Shown here: positions 7,443 through 13,776 of the stretch, one piece after another
How positions within the stretch are numbered: the stretch's first letter is position 1
Layout of the letters: each line of letters starts with the position of its first letter
IMG/VR virus record: IMGVR_UViG_3300021425_000177
Coordinates: 1 to 25,311 of that record
Direction: 5' to 3' (one strand)
Length of the DNA stretch: 25,311 nt
Source of the DNA: a virus
The notes under the pieces: generated by a model
What the model was told of the DNA's origin: nothing
Seen by the model: only the letters and a program-made list of their open reading frames with translations
Database searches by the model: none
Made by a program: the position numbers and the translations under genes

Positions 7443-9001
7443 TCAGCTTCCATCGGTGGTTGTTGTTGCATCATCTGGACTTGTGCGCCAGCTTGGATGA
7501 TCTGTTTTTTCTCAATCTCAGATCGCACCAATTCCGCTGGCATCCCTGTCTTCTCTGCTGCCCACGTACCGAAGTCTTCGATCTTATAGGCAATCTGTAC
7601 CTGATCCGGGCCGGATGTACCCAATACGAACTGTACGGCCTGCTGAACAGCTAACAAATCTTCGCCATCCTGCGCTCGTGCTAGTGGTGACGTGAACTTG
7701 ACGGTGACATCCCGGCCTTCTAGCTCAATGGGGACGATCAAGCCGCGTCGAGTCAGTATTGCGACGACACGCTTGAGTATTGGTACGAGTATCTCGGTCT
7801 GAAGTCGCCCAAATGCCGACCCGATCCGTTTTGCAAGCTCTCGGGATTCAATAGCAACTTCAGTGGCGCTACGAACAGGACCAGCAGGATCACGCAAGTC
7901 GTTGAACAGTGCCAACTTGATAGCTTGTTGAAGCTCCACGATTTCGAATTGCGCGAGAGCAAGGTTCGATCCTGTATCGAGACGTTGAATAGAAGGGTTG
8001 TTGGTGTTGTTTGATCCGACTGGGATCACGACACCCGGTGCAATGACCATATTGTAAGGGTTTGTTACGCCGTCGTCAGTAGCCGTATACATTCCTGCAA
8101 GGTCAATTGCGGCTTTTTGCAATACAAACTCTTTGGCTTTGTTCAGAGAGCGCACATCGGGTAACGCTTGCATCGCTGGACCACGACCACGGACCTCGCC
8201 AGCCACCTTAGTGTAGCGGCCAGTGACCCATGGGCTTGATACGCCGAAGTCTTCAGTCCATGAGAAACGGTTTTCGCCGTTCACCCATAGACATCCGTAA
8301 TACTTCTTGTCCTTGGGATCGAAGATCACGCCCTCGTACACCTTAACCTCAGTGTTGGGGCTGTTCTCGATGAGGTTTCGTACCTTCTCAGACGCCTCAA
8401 AGCCCTGCCACATACGCTCTAGCAGACGCGCCTTGACCTCAAACCGTCGCCAATGTGTCTCAACGCCGCCGTATGGCCCCTCTTCGAACGCAATGCCCTT
8501 CTGTGGGATCGTGTTGAAGCAGATAGGGTTGGTCTCATCGTCCGTTTCTTCGATCTTCATGGTGGCAGTGCCTACCAATAGATCAAGCGCGGCCTCGTAA
8601 AACTGCGTATGGAAGTTAGATCGGTTGATGTAGTCAAAAACGATCTCGCACTGCTGGTCTAGGTTCGCCCGGATGTCCTCTTCTGACACATCGAACTGGC
8701 CTGTTTCGACCAATCGGATGACTTCATCGGTTGGCTGGAAGGTAGCCCAACGCGACATGATCGGAGCGATGTTCTCTTGTAGCTTGCTCGCGCCCTGCTG
8801 GATAGCCGTCAACGCAGTCGAGTCGAAGATTTTATCCATCTTCTTCTGTCCCTTGTCTTCACGGTCGAACAAGTTGCGCTGAGGTAGAAAATACTCATAC
8901 ACATCCTGCAACTGGTCGTGCCACATTGCCTGAGTGTTGAATGCCTTTGCTTCTCGTTCCTTGATATCTTGGATCGAGCCTAGATGCGGGGGCAAGCTCA
9001 T
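7439..9001 (-). CDS. Portal protein (head-to-tail connector)
   Basis: A 520-aa protein of the podovirus head-tail connector family. Seen features are an N-terminal AKAFNTQAMWHDQLQDVYEY helix and YFLPQRNLF, a FDSTALTAIQQGASKLQENI segment, a GVETHWRRFEVKARLLERMW region and a C-terminal RDPAGPVRSATEVAIESREL motif followed by GRLQTEILVPILKR. The last two are hallmarks I associate with T7 gp8-type portals, which form the dodecameric DNA channel and docking site for terminase. Length is close to the family norm (about 500-550). Start ATG 9001 follows AGGTAAACCGT. It lies in the usual terminase-portal-scaffold-capsid order. Confidence 0.9.
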   Translation of the reverse strand: MSLPPHLGSIQDIKEREAKAFNTQAMWHDQLQDVYEYFLPQRNLFDREDKGQKKMDKIFDSTALTAIQQGASKLQENIAPIMSRWATFQPTDEVIRLVETGQFDVSEEDIRANLDQQCEIVFDYINRSNFHTQFYEAALDLLVGTATMKIEETDDETNPICFNTIPQKGIAFEEGPYGGVETHWRRFEVKARLLERMWQGFEASEKVRNLIENSPNTEVKVYEGVIFDPKDKKYYGCLWVNGENRFSWTEDFGVSSPWVTGRYTKVAGEVRGRGPAMQALPDVRSLNKAKEFVLQKAAIDLAGMYTATDDGVTNPYNMVIAPGVVIPVGSNNTNNPSIQRLDTGSNLALAQFEIVELQQAIKLALFNDLRDPAGPVRSATEVAIESRELAKRIGSAFGRLQTEILVPILKRVVAILTRRGLIVPIELEGRDVTVKFTSPLARAQDGEDLLAVQQAVQFVLGTSGPDQVQIAYKIEDFGTWAAEKTGMPAELVRSEIEKKQIIQAGAQVQMMQQQPPMEAE

Positions 9002-9010
9002 ACGGTTTAC

Positions 9011-9319
9011 CTATTTAAGTTGTTGTGGGACGCCGTCAGACGGGCCAAATGGTCCGCCACGGCCACCACGACGGCCAGCTCCACCCATTCCACCCATGCC
9101 GAGCATGGTTCTAGCTGTTGCGGCACGTCCTGCGCCACCTGCGGCTTCAGCACGACTACGAGGTACGCCACCTAATAGTGATCTTACTCCTAGCTTGCCA
9201 CGAGCCATTGCGCGGAAGCGCTCTTCCTGCTCCGCAATTTCTTCATCCAATGCCTGTGCTTGACGACGCTCAACAGCGATTTGCTGTGCTGTGGGTTTAG
9301 GTGCCTTTGGTGATTTCAT
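9011..9319 (-). CDS. Small structural-type protein with Gly/Arg/Met-rich tail
   Basis: A 102-aa protein in two parts. Residues 1-50 are a charged helix (KPTAQQIAVERRQAQALDEE, then AEQEERFRAMARGKLGVRSL) likely to form a coiled coil. Residues 51-102 are low complexity with GG, GM and GR repeats (LGMGGMGGAGRRGGRGG). Proteins with this helical head and glycine-rich tail occur just upstream of portal genes in podoviruses. No role is established. It ends nine bases before the portal start. Confidence 0.6.
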   Translation of the reverse strand: MKSPKAPKPTAQQIAVERRQAQALDEEIAEQEERFRAMARGKLGVRSLLGGVPRSRAEAAGGAGRAATARTMLGMGGMGGAGRRGGRGGPFGPSDGVPQQLK

Positions 9320-9320
9320 T

Positions 9321-9512
9321 TCATCCCATCCTTAACGAGTCGCGGGTTGTCTTTTTCCCATTACGTGTGAAGCTCTCGCCGTCATAACCAATAACCGTCT
9401 CTGAGCCACGTCGCTTTTCTTGAACGCGATCAAGTAAGGCCGGAAAGCCTTTGCGCTTTCGCCCTTTTAGTCCTTTCATCGCCCTAATTCTTGATCCCAA
9501 TTTACCCGACAT
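9321..9512 (-). CDS. Small basic hypothetical protein
   Basis: A 63-aa, strongly basic protein (MSGKLGSRIRAMKGLKGRKR at the start, then RVQEKRRGSETVIGYDGESF). GGAG lies six bases before ATG 9512, and the start overlaps the end of the preceding gene by eleven bases. I do not recognise a family; nucleic-acid binding is plausible from charge alone. Confidence 0.55.
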   Translation of the reverse strand: MSGKLGSRIRAMKGLKGRKRKGFPALLDRVQEKRRGSETVIGYDGESFTRNGKKTTRDSLRMG

Positions 9513-9852
9513 TCTGTTTCTCCAGATACCGATACAGTTGATAAGGCGTCCAGATGAACGGCTTATTGATTCCTAGCACCTGCTTCGTATAACCAACACA
9601 GGTGTTTAGCATAAATAGCCCACGCTTGGGCCTACGTATTTCGGATTTTATCAGAATGTCGTCCTCGACTACATCCTTAATATTCTCGACGATCATTAGC
9701 TCTATGCCTTCCGTTGACTTCCCCAATGCCAGCCATTCGCCATCGTTAGGAATTACCACATAACAGTGCTTGATCTCAGGGTGTAGCATCCACGACCACC
9801 AGTGCGGCCCGTCATCCATACAGAAAGCTACATAAGCGATCTTAGAAGACAT
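9502..9852 (-). CDS. Putative permuted papain-fold protein beside terminase
   Basis: A 116-aa protein. A central KHCYVVIPNDGEWLAL segment carries His29 on a beta strand, and a later LNTCVGYTKQVLGI segment carries Cys85 at the start of a helix. His before Cys, with C-x-x-x-x-K/V-x-x-LG after the Cys, is the order of circularly permuted NlpC/P60-like (YiiX-type) enzymes. An aromatic DDGPHWWSWMLHPEI stretch precedes the His strand. I recall relatives with a CVG-x-x-K-x-x-LGI motif next to podovirus terminase genes, without assigned function. The start lies inside the terminase 3' end. Either a cysteine hydrolase or a non-catalytic structural relative is possible. Confidence 0.5.
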   Translation of the reverse strand: MSSKIAYVAFCMDDGPHWWSWMLHPEIKHCYVVIPNDGEWLALGKSTEGIELMIVENIKDVVEDDILIKSEIRRPKRGLFMLNTCVGYTKQVLGINKPFIWTPYQLYRYLEKQNVG

Positions 9853-11305
9853 TGAACTTGACCTGCGCCTGCCGCACCTGCCTCTGCTGTGTATGTAGGT
9901 TAGTCAATGCCTGTCTGCCTTCGCCTTCGCCCTGCAATGCGTACTCAAGCGCCTCAACCGGGTGCGAGTATTCATTCTTGTCTGGTTCATCGGTGTACTT
10001 CTCGCCCGATACCTGTATCCGCCGGTAACAGAAGCCGCCCTGTAACCCTTTGCGAATCATCTTCGCCTTCGGGCTGATTAAGAATCGAGGCTTGCCATCC
10101 ATGCACAGCTCTTTCATGGGTAGTTCCAAAGCCGCACGTCGCAATGCCGGGTCATTCGTTAGTGTGGGAGTACAAGGTATGCCAGCTGCCCGCATGATCT
10201 TGAATGGTGTATCAGCATTCGCTTGGTTCTTGTTGTCGCCCGAGGGATCGCCCCAGCCACGGAACCTCGCTTTTGGATAGTTCGCCTCGATATACCGCTT
10301 GAGACTGGGCGCAAAGTCCACAGCCCCGGAATCAGTCATACAAAACTCATCGAAACAAATCCAGCGGCCAAGCGCATCCCTTTGAAGAAACGCACAAGCT
10401 GGTGTCCGACCGAAATCGAAACCCAATACGATAGGCTGATCAGTATTAGGCACGTAAAGATCAGGCAGGCAATGGATAGAGTCAGTGTATAGCGGATGAA
10501 CTGGCTTACCTGCTGAGACAAATCCATACTCATTGCCCAGATTGACCTTGATCCAATCGTCTGATTTACCCTGCAAGCCACGTCGATAATAGTCTTCAGG
10601 TAGGTTCGTAAGGTTCTCGGCTTTCTCATTGAGATACCATCCGTCGCCTTCCCGATATACACCACCGGGTTGACGATGGAACTTCCAATCCTCCGGCCTT
10701 TCCTCTTCAGCCAGCTTGTAATACCAGTGATCTTCGTCTGGGGCATTGGAGTCACCTATCATTCCGTAGTGAGTAGGGCGTACACCTTCCTTCATTGACG
10801 GGTATCGACCGCATCGGAGATCGAGCATATCGACAACGCTCTTGGAATGCTCTTTCGCCTCGTTCAGCCACACCCATGTAGTCTGGATACCTCGTGCCTT
10901 TTTGACGTGATCAGGGCGATCAAAGGCGATGAAGATGACCTCACTGCGTACCGTCGTGCCATCCTCTAGCTTGAACTGAATCTTATGCGTGGGCGGTTCC
11001 TTGTTGCCCTGCTTGAACTCGCCCAGATCCCCATGCACTTCGAGCCAGTCTTTGATGGTCGTGGAGAATAGTTCGCTGTAGGTATTACGAGCCGCGATGA
11101 TCCTTGAGAGTCTCACGCCGTAGTTGGGATGGGTTTTACGAGTGACTGGTGCCTGTTCGCACATCAACTCTAAGAACTTCAGGATAACTTGAACGGTCTT
11201 GCCAGAGCCTAGCGGCCCCATGATGAATGAGTTACGAGCGCGACAGTCTGCGAACTCTTCGAGAACTTTGCCTTGCGGCTTCATCACATATTCAATCGTC
11301 GCCAT
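9842..11305 (-). CDS. Terminase large subunit (TerL)
   Basis: A 487-aa DNA-packaging motor. I start it at ATG 11305, inside the TerS end; a start 24 bases earlier is possible. Walker A is GPLGSGKT (30-37). A Walker B-like strand is WVWLNEA (144-150), with the acidic catalytic residue in NEA. The nuclease half shows a beta strand with Asp in VLGFDFGRTPA (293-303) and WGDPSGD (351-357), the usual metal-binding acids of TerL RNase H-like nucleases. The ATPase drives DNA into the procapsid through the portal and the nuclease cuts genome ends. Neighbours are TerS upstream and portal downstream. Confidence 0.93.
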   Translation of the reverse strand: MATIEYVMKPQGKVLEEFADCRARNSFIMGPLGSGKTVQVILKFLELMCEQAPVTRKTHPNYGVRLSRIIAARNTYSELFSTTIKDWLEVHGDLGEFKQGNKEPPTHKIQFKLEDGTTVRSEVIFIAFDRPDHVKKARGIQTTWVWLNEAKEHSKSVVDMLDLRCGRYPSMKEGVRPTHYGMIGDSNAPDEDHWYYKLAEEERPEDWKFHRQPGGVYREGDGWYLNEKAENLTNLPEDYYRRGLQGKSDDWIKVNLGNEYGFVSAGKPVHPLYTDSIHCLPDLYVPNTDQPIVLGFDFGRTPACAFLQRDALGRWICFDEFCMTDSGAVDFAPSLKRYIEANYPKARFRGWGDPSGDNKNQANADTPFKIMRAAGIPCTPTLTNDPALRRAALELPMKELCMDGKPRFLISPKAKMIRKGLQGGFCYRRIQVSGEKYTDEPDKNEYSHPVEALEYALQGEGEGRQALTNLHTQQRQVRQAQVKFNVF

Positions 11306-11582
11306 CGAAGCGCTTACGCTGTACAGCAATGACTAGATCGCCACCTTCTGGGCCAGTTAGCTCAGTTGATTTGAGGTCTGGCAGGAACTTTGAGGCCAGC
11401 TTTAGGTTAAGTTCTGCCGCTGTTCGCATACGTTGCACATCTAATGCGTCATATTCCTTGTCTGGATCTGTCAAATCCTGAGCGATATCAATGACTTTCT
11501 CGATTAGCTTCTGCTTAGATAGGAAGTCTCTCAACCCCTCCTGTCGCATCTGTCTATTGAGCTGTGCTTTTGTCTTTGGCAC
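11292..11582 (-). CDS. Probable terminase small subunit (TerS)
   Basis: A 96-aa protein starting at GTG 11582, with AGGA seven bases upstream. The helical N-terminus (KTKAQLNRQMRQEGLRDFLS) is followed by a helix LDVQRMRTAAELNLKLASKF and then LPDLKSTELTGPEGGDL. That last segment is typical of the oligomerisation and C-terminal part of phage small terminase subunits, often written LPDLKxxELxGxxGG. It lies directly before TerL and overlaps it. TerS recognises viral DNA and loads TerL. No clear HTH is visible at the N-terminus, so the DNA-binding part is uncertain. Confidence 0.7.
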   Translation of the reverse strand: MPKTKAQLNRQMRQEGLRDFLSKQKLIEKVIDIAQDLTDPDKEYDALDVQRMRTAAELNLKLASKFLPDLKSTELTGPEGGDLVIAVQRKRFDGDD

Positions 11583-11724
11583 CGAATATCCTATCCCAGT
11601 TGTCAGCGTATGCCTTCCGGCTTTCTGCTGTAGATTTACGCGCTCTTGATCCTTTCCCGCCGTTCAGTTCTGGGAAGTGTCTATCCCGCGTTTCCTTGTC
11701 TAGTTTACCACGTTGGTCTGGCAT
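11554..11724 (-). CDS. Small basic hypothetical protein
   Basis: A 56-aa protein (MPDQRGKLDKETRDRHFPEL at the start) with a basic middle, GGKGSRARKSTAESRKAYAD. I chose ATG 11724 because it overlaps the previous stop as TGATG, the coupling used throughout this block. Its end overlaps the TerS start by 29 bases. No family recognised. Its place before TerS could mean a packaging accessory role, which is inference only. Confidence 0.5.
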   Translation of the reverse strand: MPDQRGKLDKETRDRHFPELNGGKGSRARKSTAESRKAYADNWDRIFGAKDKSTAQ

Positions 11725-11876
11725 CAGAGATCCCACCTCACTACTTCGAGTATGGTGCCTTTCGCCTCATCCAGTCTCACTACCTTTAGGTTAGACAGTA
11801 TTGCTACGTCTGATCTCCAGGCCTTAGCCATAGAGTCTGCCGCCCGAACTGCAACGATGTATTCATCTATGTCCAT
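11724..11876 (-). CDS. Small hypothetical protein after dcm
   Basis: A 50-aa protein (MDIDEYIVAVRAADSMAKAW at the start, ending in EAKGTILEVVRWDL). Start ATG 11876 has GGGAGAG about six bases upstream and overlaps the methyltransferase stop by 14 bases; a longer reading from 11921 has no comparable ribosome site. It ends with a TGATG overlap into the next small gene. No family recognised. Confidence 0.55.
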   Translation of the reverse strand: MDIDEYIVAVRAADSMAKAWRSDVAILSNLKVVRLDEAKGTILEVVRWDL

Positions 11877-12681
11877 TGATAGCTCTCCCGATAAGCTCTG
11901 GTATTGGCGGAACAACTGCATTGCCTAAGCATTTAAGTCTGTGTGATCTAAAGGGAATCCCATCAGCCACTCTACCCACGTCGGGTTCAGCGCCCCACCC
12001 GCTTGCGCCGACAATGTTGGCGTATTGCGATTGTATTCCGATGGAAAGGCTCCCTCTTTGGCATTGTGCGCCGTTGGCGTTGGCCACATCCTCACGTATT
12101 GCTGAAGAGTTAGCTGCGCCCTGTGCCCGCTTGGCCTGATCGGCTGCCAGTTGGGTGTTGTCCCGCCCGTACTCGCCGCTGGGGTAGGCAATAATCCAGA
12201 TCCGATCTCTGTGATGGTGCGCGCCAAGTTCGGAAGCTGGTATACAGTGCCACTCCGCATCATACCCGATCTGGGAAATGTCCCAGAGAACTCGCTTAAA
12301 CCAAGCTCCCCGTTCTCCATTAAGCAGGTTTGTGACGTTTTCAAAGATGGCGTATCGGGGCTGAAGCTCCCCAATAAGACGGGCGCACTCTGACCATAGG
12401 CCACTGCGTGTTCCGTCTTGTATTCCTGCTCGATTTCCTGAGACTGAGATGTCTTGGCAGGGGAAGCCGCCTGTAATGACATCGACTCCAATTCCGTCTG
12501 AAGCCAATCGCTCTGCTGTGATTGTTCGTACATCGTCATAGATCGGTACTCCTGGCCAGTTCTTTTTCAAGACCTTCTGAGCGTAGGGTTCTATCTCACA
12601 GAATGCTACTGTTTCAAATCCCGCCCGTTCCAGTCCTAACGTGAATCCGCCTATTCCAGCGAATAGATCAAGAACTCGCAC
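11863..12681 (-). CDS. dcm: C5-cytosine DNA methyltransferase (Dcm family)
   Basis: Transfers methyl groups from S-adenosylmethionine to cytosine C5 in DNA; in phages a solitary enzyme like this usually protects against host restriction. The 272-aa protein has motif I DLFAGIGGF (5-13), motif IV GGFPCQDIS (71-79) with catalytic Cys75, motif VI FENV (113-116), motif VIII HHRDRIW (156-162) and motif X GNAVVPP (253-259). I place the start at GTG 12681, with AAAGG eight bases before it, so the protein opens VRVLDLFAG; ATG 12720 is an alternative. It overlaps the membrane-protein gene by 14 bases. The target-recognition stretch is short. No restriction endonuclease is visible nearby. A long second frame lies inside it. 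Confidence 0.93.
   Translation of the reverse strand: MRVLDLFAGIGGFTLGLERAGFETVAFCEIEPYAQKVLKKNWPGVPIYDDVRTITAERLASDGIGVDVITGGFPCQDISVSGNRAGIQDGTRSGLWSECARLIGELQPRYAIFENVTNLLNGERGAWFKRVLWDISQIGYDAEWHCIPASELGAHHHRDRIWIIAYPSGEYGRDNTQLAADQAKRAQGAANSSAIREDVANANGAQCQRGSLSIGIQSQYANIVGASGWGAEPDVGRVADGIPFRSHRLKCLGNAVVPPIPELIGRAINGHR
11925..12539 (-). CDS. Candidate overlapping gene nested in dcm (+1 frame)
   Basis: A 204-codon frame on the same strand as dcm, shifted by +1, from ATG 12539 to TAG at 11925. AGGAG lies nine bases before the ATG, inside dcm. The product has FPRSGMMRSGTVYQL (88-102), LLPTP (116-120), WPTPTAHNAKEGAFP (152-166) and LNPTWVEWLMGFP (184-196). I recall PTPTA...LNPxWVEWLMGxP from phage and prophage proteins of unknown function found beside cytosine methyltransferases; no search was run. 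Under uniform codon use a 204-codon stop-free run has a probability near 6 in 100,000, but dcm coding bias makes that figure soft. It could instead be a shadow frame conserved because dcm is conserved. Confidence 0.5.
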   Translation of the reverse strand: MTMYEQSQQSDWLQTELESMSLQAASPAKTSQSQEIEQEYKTEHAVAYGQSAPVLLGSFSPDTPSLKTSQTCLMENGELGLSEFSGTFPRSGMMRSGTVYQLPNLARTITEIGSGLLPTPAASTGGTTPNWQPIRPSGHRAQLTLQQYVRMWPTPTAHNAKEGAFPSEYNRNTPTLSAQAGGALNPTWVEWLMGFPLDHTDLNA

Positions 12682-12880
12682 AGTCGATGCCTTTGAAATT
12701 GGGATGACCGTTCTCGCCATTGGAGTCAATCCAGATGTCCACGTTGCCGCAGTACCACTCGTGATTGCTGATCTCTTCTTCCATATCAGCGTTGCCCAGT
12801 ATGCCCATTCCAATCACAAATAAGACAATGCCCGCGATTACACGGCCCGGATACTTGTTGAATAATTCCTGTTCGTACAT
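12668..12880 (-). CDS. Small single-pass membrane protein
   Basis: A 70-aa protein with one hydrophobic segment, VIAGIVLFVIGMGILG (about 14-29), following a short basic N-terminus (KYPGR). The rest is acidic and polar and contains three Cys residues. The arrangement suggests one membrane span, but topology is uncertain. GGGAGAAGGAC precedes ATG 12880. The 3' end overlaps the methyltransferase start. I do not recognise a family. A GC hairpin lies just upstream of its ribosome site (12900-12914). Confidence 0.65.
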   Translation of the reverse strand: MYEQELFNKYPGRVIAGIVLFVIGMGILGNADMEEEISNHEWYCGNVDIWIDSNGENGHPNFKGIDCASS

Positions 12881-12899
12881 GTCCTTCTCCCTTTTTTGA

Positions 12900-12914
12900 G
12901 GGGCAAGAAGCCCC
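12900..12914 (-). other. Intergenic hairpin upstream of membrane-protein gene
   Basis: GGGGC-AAGAA-GCCCC forms a five-pair stem. In the leftward transcript it is followed by TCAAAAAAGGGAGAAGGAC, that is, an A run and the ribosome site, not a T run. It is therefore not an intrinsic terminator in either direction as it stands. It is one of several short hairpins placed just before ribosome sites in this genome. Confidence 0.5.
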
Positions 12915-12945
12915 GCGACCTTTTCGGCCTGTTATGTCCCCATGC

Positions 12946-13140
12946 CTAGTGACTGGGGTAATGTTTCGCCATCTCTAACGCTCGTGCATTCTCTAGCTTA
13001 TTGATTGCACATAGATCGAGATACTCGGACTCCGTGAGTCCTTTCAAACGCCCGATCAGTACACAGACTTGATCGAGGTTCTCAATGTGCTTTTCGCCGT
13101 TACGAGTGCAGAACATGGCTCGCTTCACTGTAGTACACAT
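12946..13140 (-). CDS. Small hypothetical protein, possibly from a leaderless mRNA
   Basis: A 64-aa protein from ATG 13140 (MCTTVKRAMFCTRNGEKHIE, then an IGRLKGLTESEYLDLCAINK stretch). A longer reading from 13155 would start upstream of the promoter -10 box and is unlikely. ATG 13140 lies where transcription should begin, so it would be leaderless; ATG 13116 is the alternative but has only a weak ribosome site. The C-terminal half is helical and could be a small DNA-binding or adaptor fold, but no HTH is clear. It is the first leftward gene of the divergent control region, a position often held by a regulator. Confidence 0.5.
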   Translation of the reverse strand: MCTTVKRAMFCTRNGEKHIENLDQVCVLIGRLKGLTESEYLDLCAINKLENARALEMAKHYPSH

Positions 13141-13146
13141 CCTTTG

Positions 13147-13175
13147 ATTATACACAATTTGTGGTTTTGCAACAA
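13147..13175 (-). promoter_or_regulatory. Leftward sigma-70 promoter of the divergent control region
   Basis: Leftward, TTGTTG (13175-13170), a 17-base spacer and a consensus TATAAT (13152-13147). The spacer holds CACAATTTGTG (13153-13163), a perfect 11-base palindrome well placed as an operator. The predicted start site, about seven bases past the -10 box, falls at the A of ATG 13140. No transcription data; the call rests on spacing and match to consensus. Confidence 0.6.
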
Positions 13176-13222
13176 TTTCTGTTCTGCCCCAAATTTACCC
13201 CTCTAAAAATAAATAACATTTT

Positions 13223-13252
13223 TTGTTGCTTTTTGGTTTTACCTGTTTTAAG
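13223..13252 (+). promoter_or_regulatory. Probable rightward promoter of the four-gene operon
   Basis: TTGTTG at 13223-13228, an 18-base spacer and TTTAAG at 13247-13252, preceded by TG in extended -10 position. The stretch is AT-rich. Its -35 element (TTGTTGC) mirrors the leftward one, forming an inverted repeat with GCAACAA at 13169-13175. The match to consensus is moderate. The first gene starts about 42 bases after the predicted start site. Confidence 0.45.
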
Positions 13253-13263
13253 GTTGTCTCATC

Positions 13264-13291
13264 GGCTGACGGACAGCCACTAACCAAGGGA
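13264..13291 (+). promoter_or_regulatory. Leader hairpin plus CTAACCAAGGGA ribosome-site module
   Basis: GGCTG-ACGGA-CAGCC (13264-13278) is a five-pair hairpin near the predicted 5' end of the rightward transcript. CTAACCAAGGGA follows at 13280-13291 and includes the Shine-Dalgarno for ATG 13301. The same 12-mer directly follows a hairpin at the start of the leftward operon at 18959-18983. Confidence 0.55.
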
Positions 13292-13300
13292 AGAAAAAAC

Positions 13301-13528
13301 ATGAAAGACGCAATCAACAACGATTTTTGGGCAACTTTGACTAAAGCTGAAATTGCATTTGAAGATGCGAAAGAGCAGTTGCACGAGATGGAGAGCGAAG
13401 CTCGCGGCGAAGCATATGCATTTGGTGACGCGGCTGTTGGTGCCTTTGTATCAATCTCTCGTCAAGAAAACGAAGTTCAGTATCGACGCAATATTTATCA
13501 AGCGCTCGAATCACAACTGGCCGCATAA
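13301..13528 (+). CDS. Small hypothetical protein, first gene of the rightward operon
   Basis: A 75-aa, acidic, helical protein (MKDAINNDFWATLTKAEIAF at the start, LHEMESEARGEAYAFGDAAV in the middle). I start at ATG 13301 because of the strong AAGGGA upstream; an earlier in-frame ATG at 13223 lies within the promoter. It looks like a helical hairpin or coiled coil. No family recognised. Its stop codon lies in the loop of a GGCCGC-ATAA-GCGGCC hairpin. As the first gene of the only rightward operon it is probably made early or under separate control, which is inference. Confidence 0.65.
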   Translation: MKDAINNDFWATLTKAEIAFEDAKEQLHEMESEARGEAYAFGDAAVGAFVSISRQENEVQYRRNIYQALESQLAA

Positions 13529-13537
13529 GCGGCCTTT
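13519..13537 (+). repeat. Stop-codon hairpin, copy 1
   Basis: GGCCGC-ATAA-GCGGCC followed by TTT: a perfect six-pair stem whose loop contains the TAA stop of the 75-aa gene. It shares 18 identical bases (13520-13537) with copy 2 at 13741-13758. The Shine-Dalgarno of the next gene (CCAAGGGAG) follows at once. Confidence 0.7.
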
Positions 13538-13554
13538 ACCAAGGGAGAAAGGGT

Positions 13555-13749
13555 ATGAATAATTTTAAATCTTGCAACGCGCACATCACTGAAGAACTAG
13601 AGCGTCAAGTACGTTTGATCGAAAGCGCGATGAAGGCAGTAGAAGAAGGTGAGCTTGAGCGAGCAAGGCTTTTCAGCAACAGCGTACAACGATGCGCTAA
13701 CGAGGTTTCATCCTTCTTGGGTGCCATGATCGAAGACAACGCCGCATAA
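13555..13749 (+). CDS. Small helical hypothetical protein
   Basis: A 64-aa protein (MNNFKSCNAHITEELERQVR at the start), almost all helix with heptad-like spacing of Leu/Ile/Val, so a coiled-coil or helical-hairpin fold is likely. GGGAGAAAGGGT precedes ATG 13555. Like its upstream neighbour it ends in -AA-stop, with the stop in a hairpin loop. The two neighbours may be distantly related small helical proteins, but I see no convincing identity beyond the shared 3' end. No function assigned. Confidence 0.65.
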   Translation: MNNFKSCNAHITEELERQVRLIESAMKAVEEGELERARLFSNSVQRCANEVSSFLGAMIEDNAA

Positions 13750-13764
13750 GCGGCCTTTTCTTTT
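13741..13764 (+). terminator. Stop-codon hairpin, copy 2, with T-rich tail
   Basis: GCCGC-ATAA-GCGGC followed by CCTTTTCTTTT. The stop of the 64-aa gene lies in the loop. The T-rich tail makes this copy look like a weak intrinsic terminator or attenuator between the first two and last two genes of the operon. Confidence 0.55.
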
Positions 13765-13776
13765 AGGGGAAGCATT

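Noticed and set aside
10336-10755. A 139-codon second frame inside the terminase large subunit gene, with a hydrophobic stretch.
   Set aside because: No ribosome site was seen and no recognisable motif; the terminase frame fully explains the DNA. Unlike the dcm overlap there is no independent support.
11863-12681. A full restriction-modification system around the cytosine methyltransferase.
   Set aside because: Neighbouring genes are a membrane protein and small packaging-side proteins; no restriction endonuclease motif is visible. The enzyme looks solitary.
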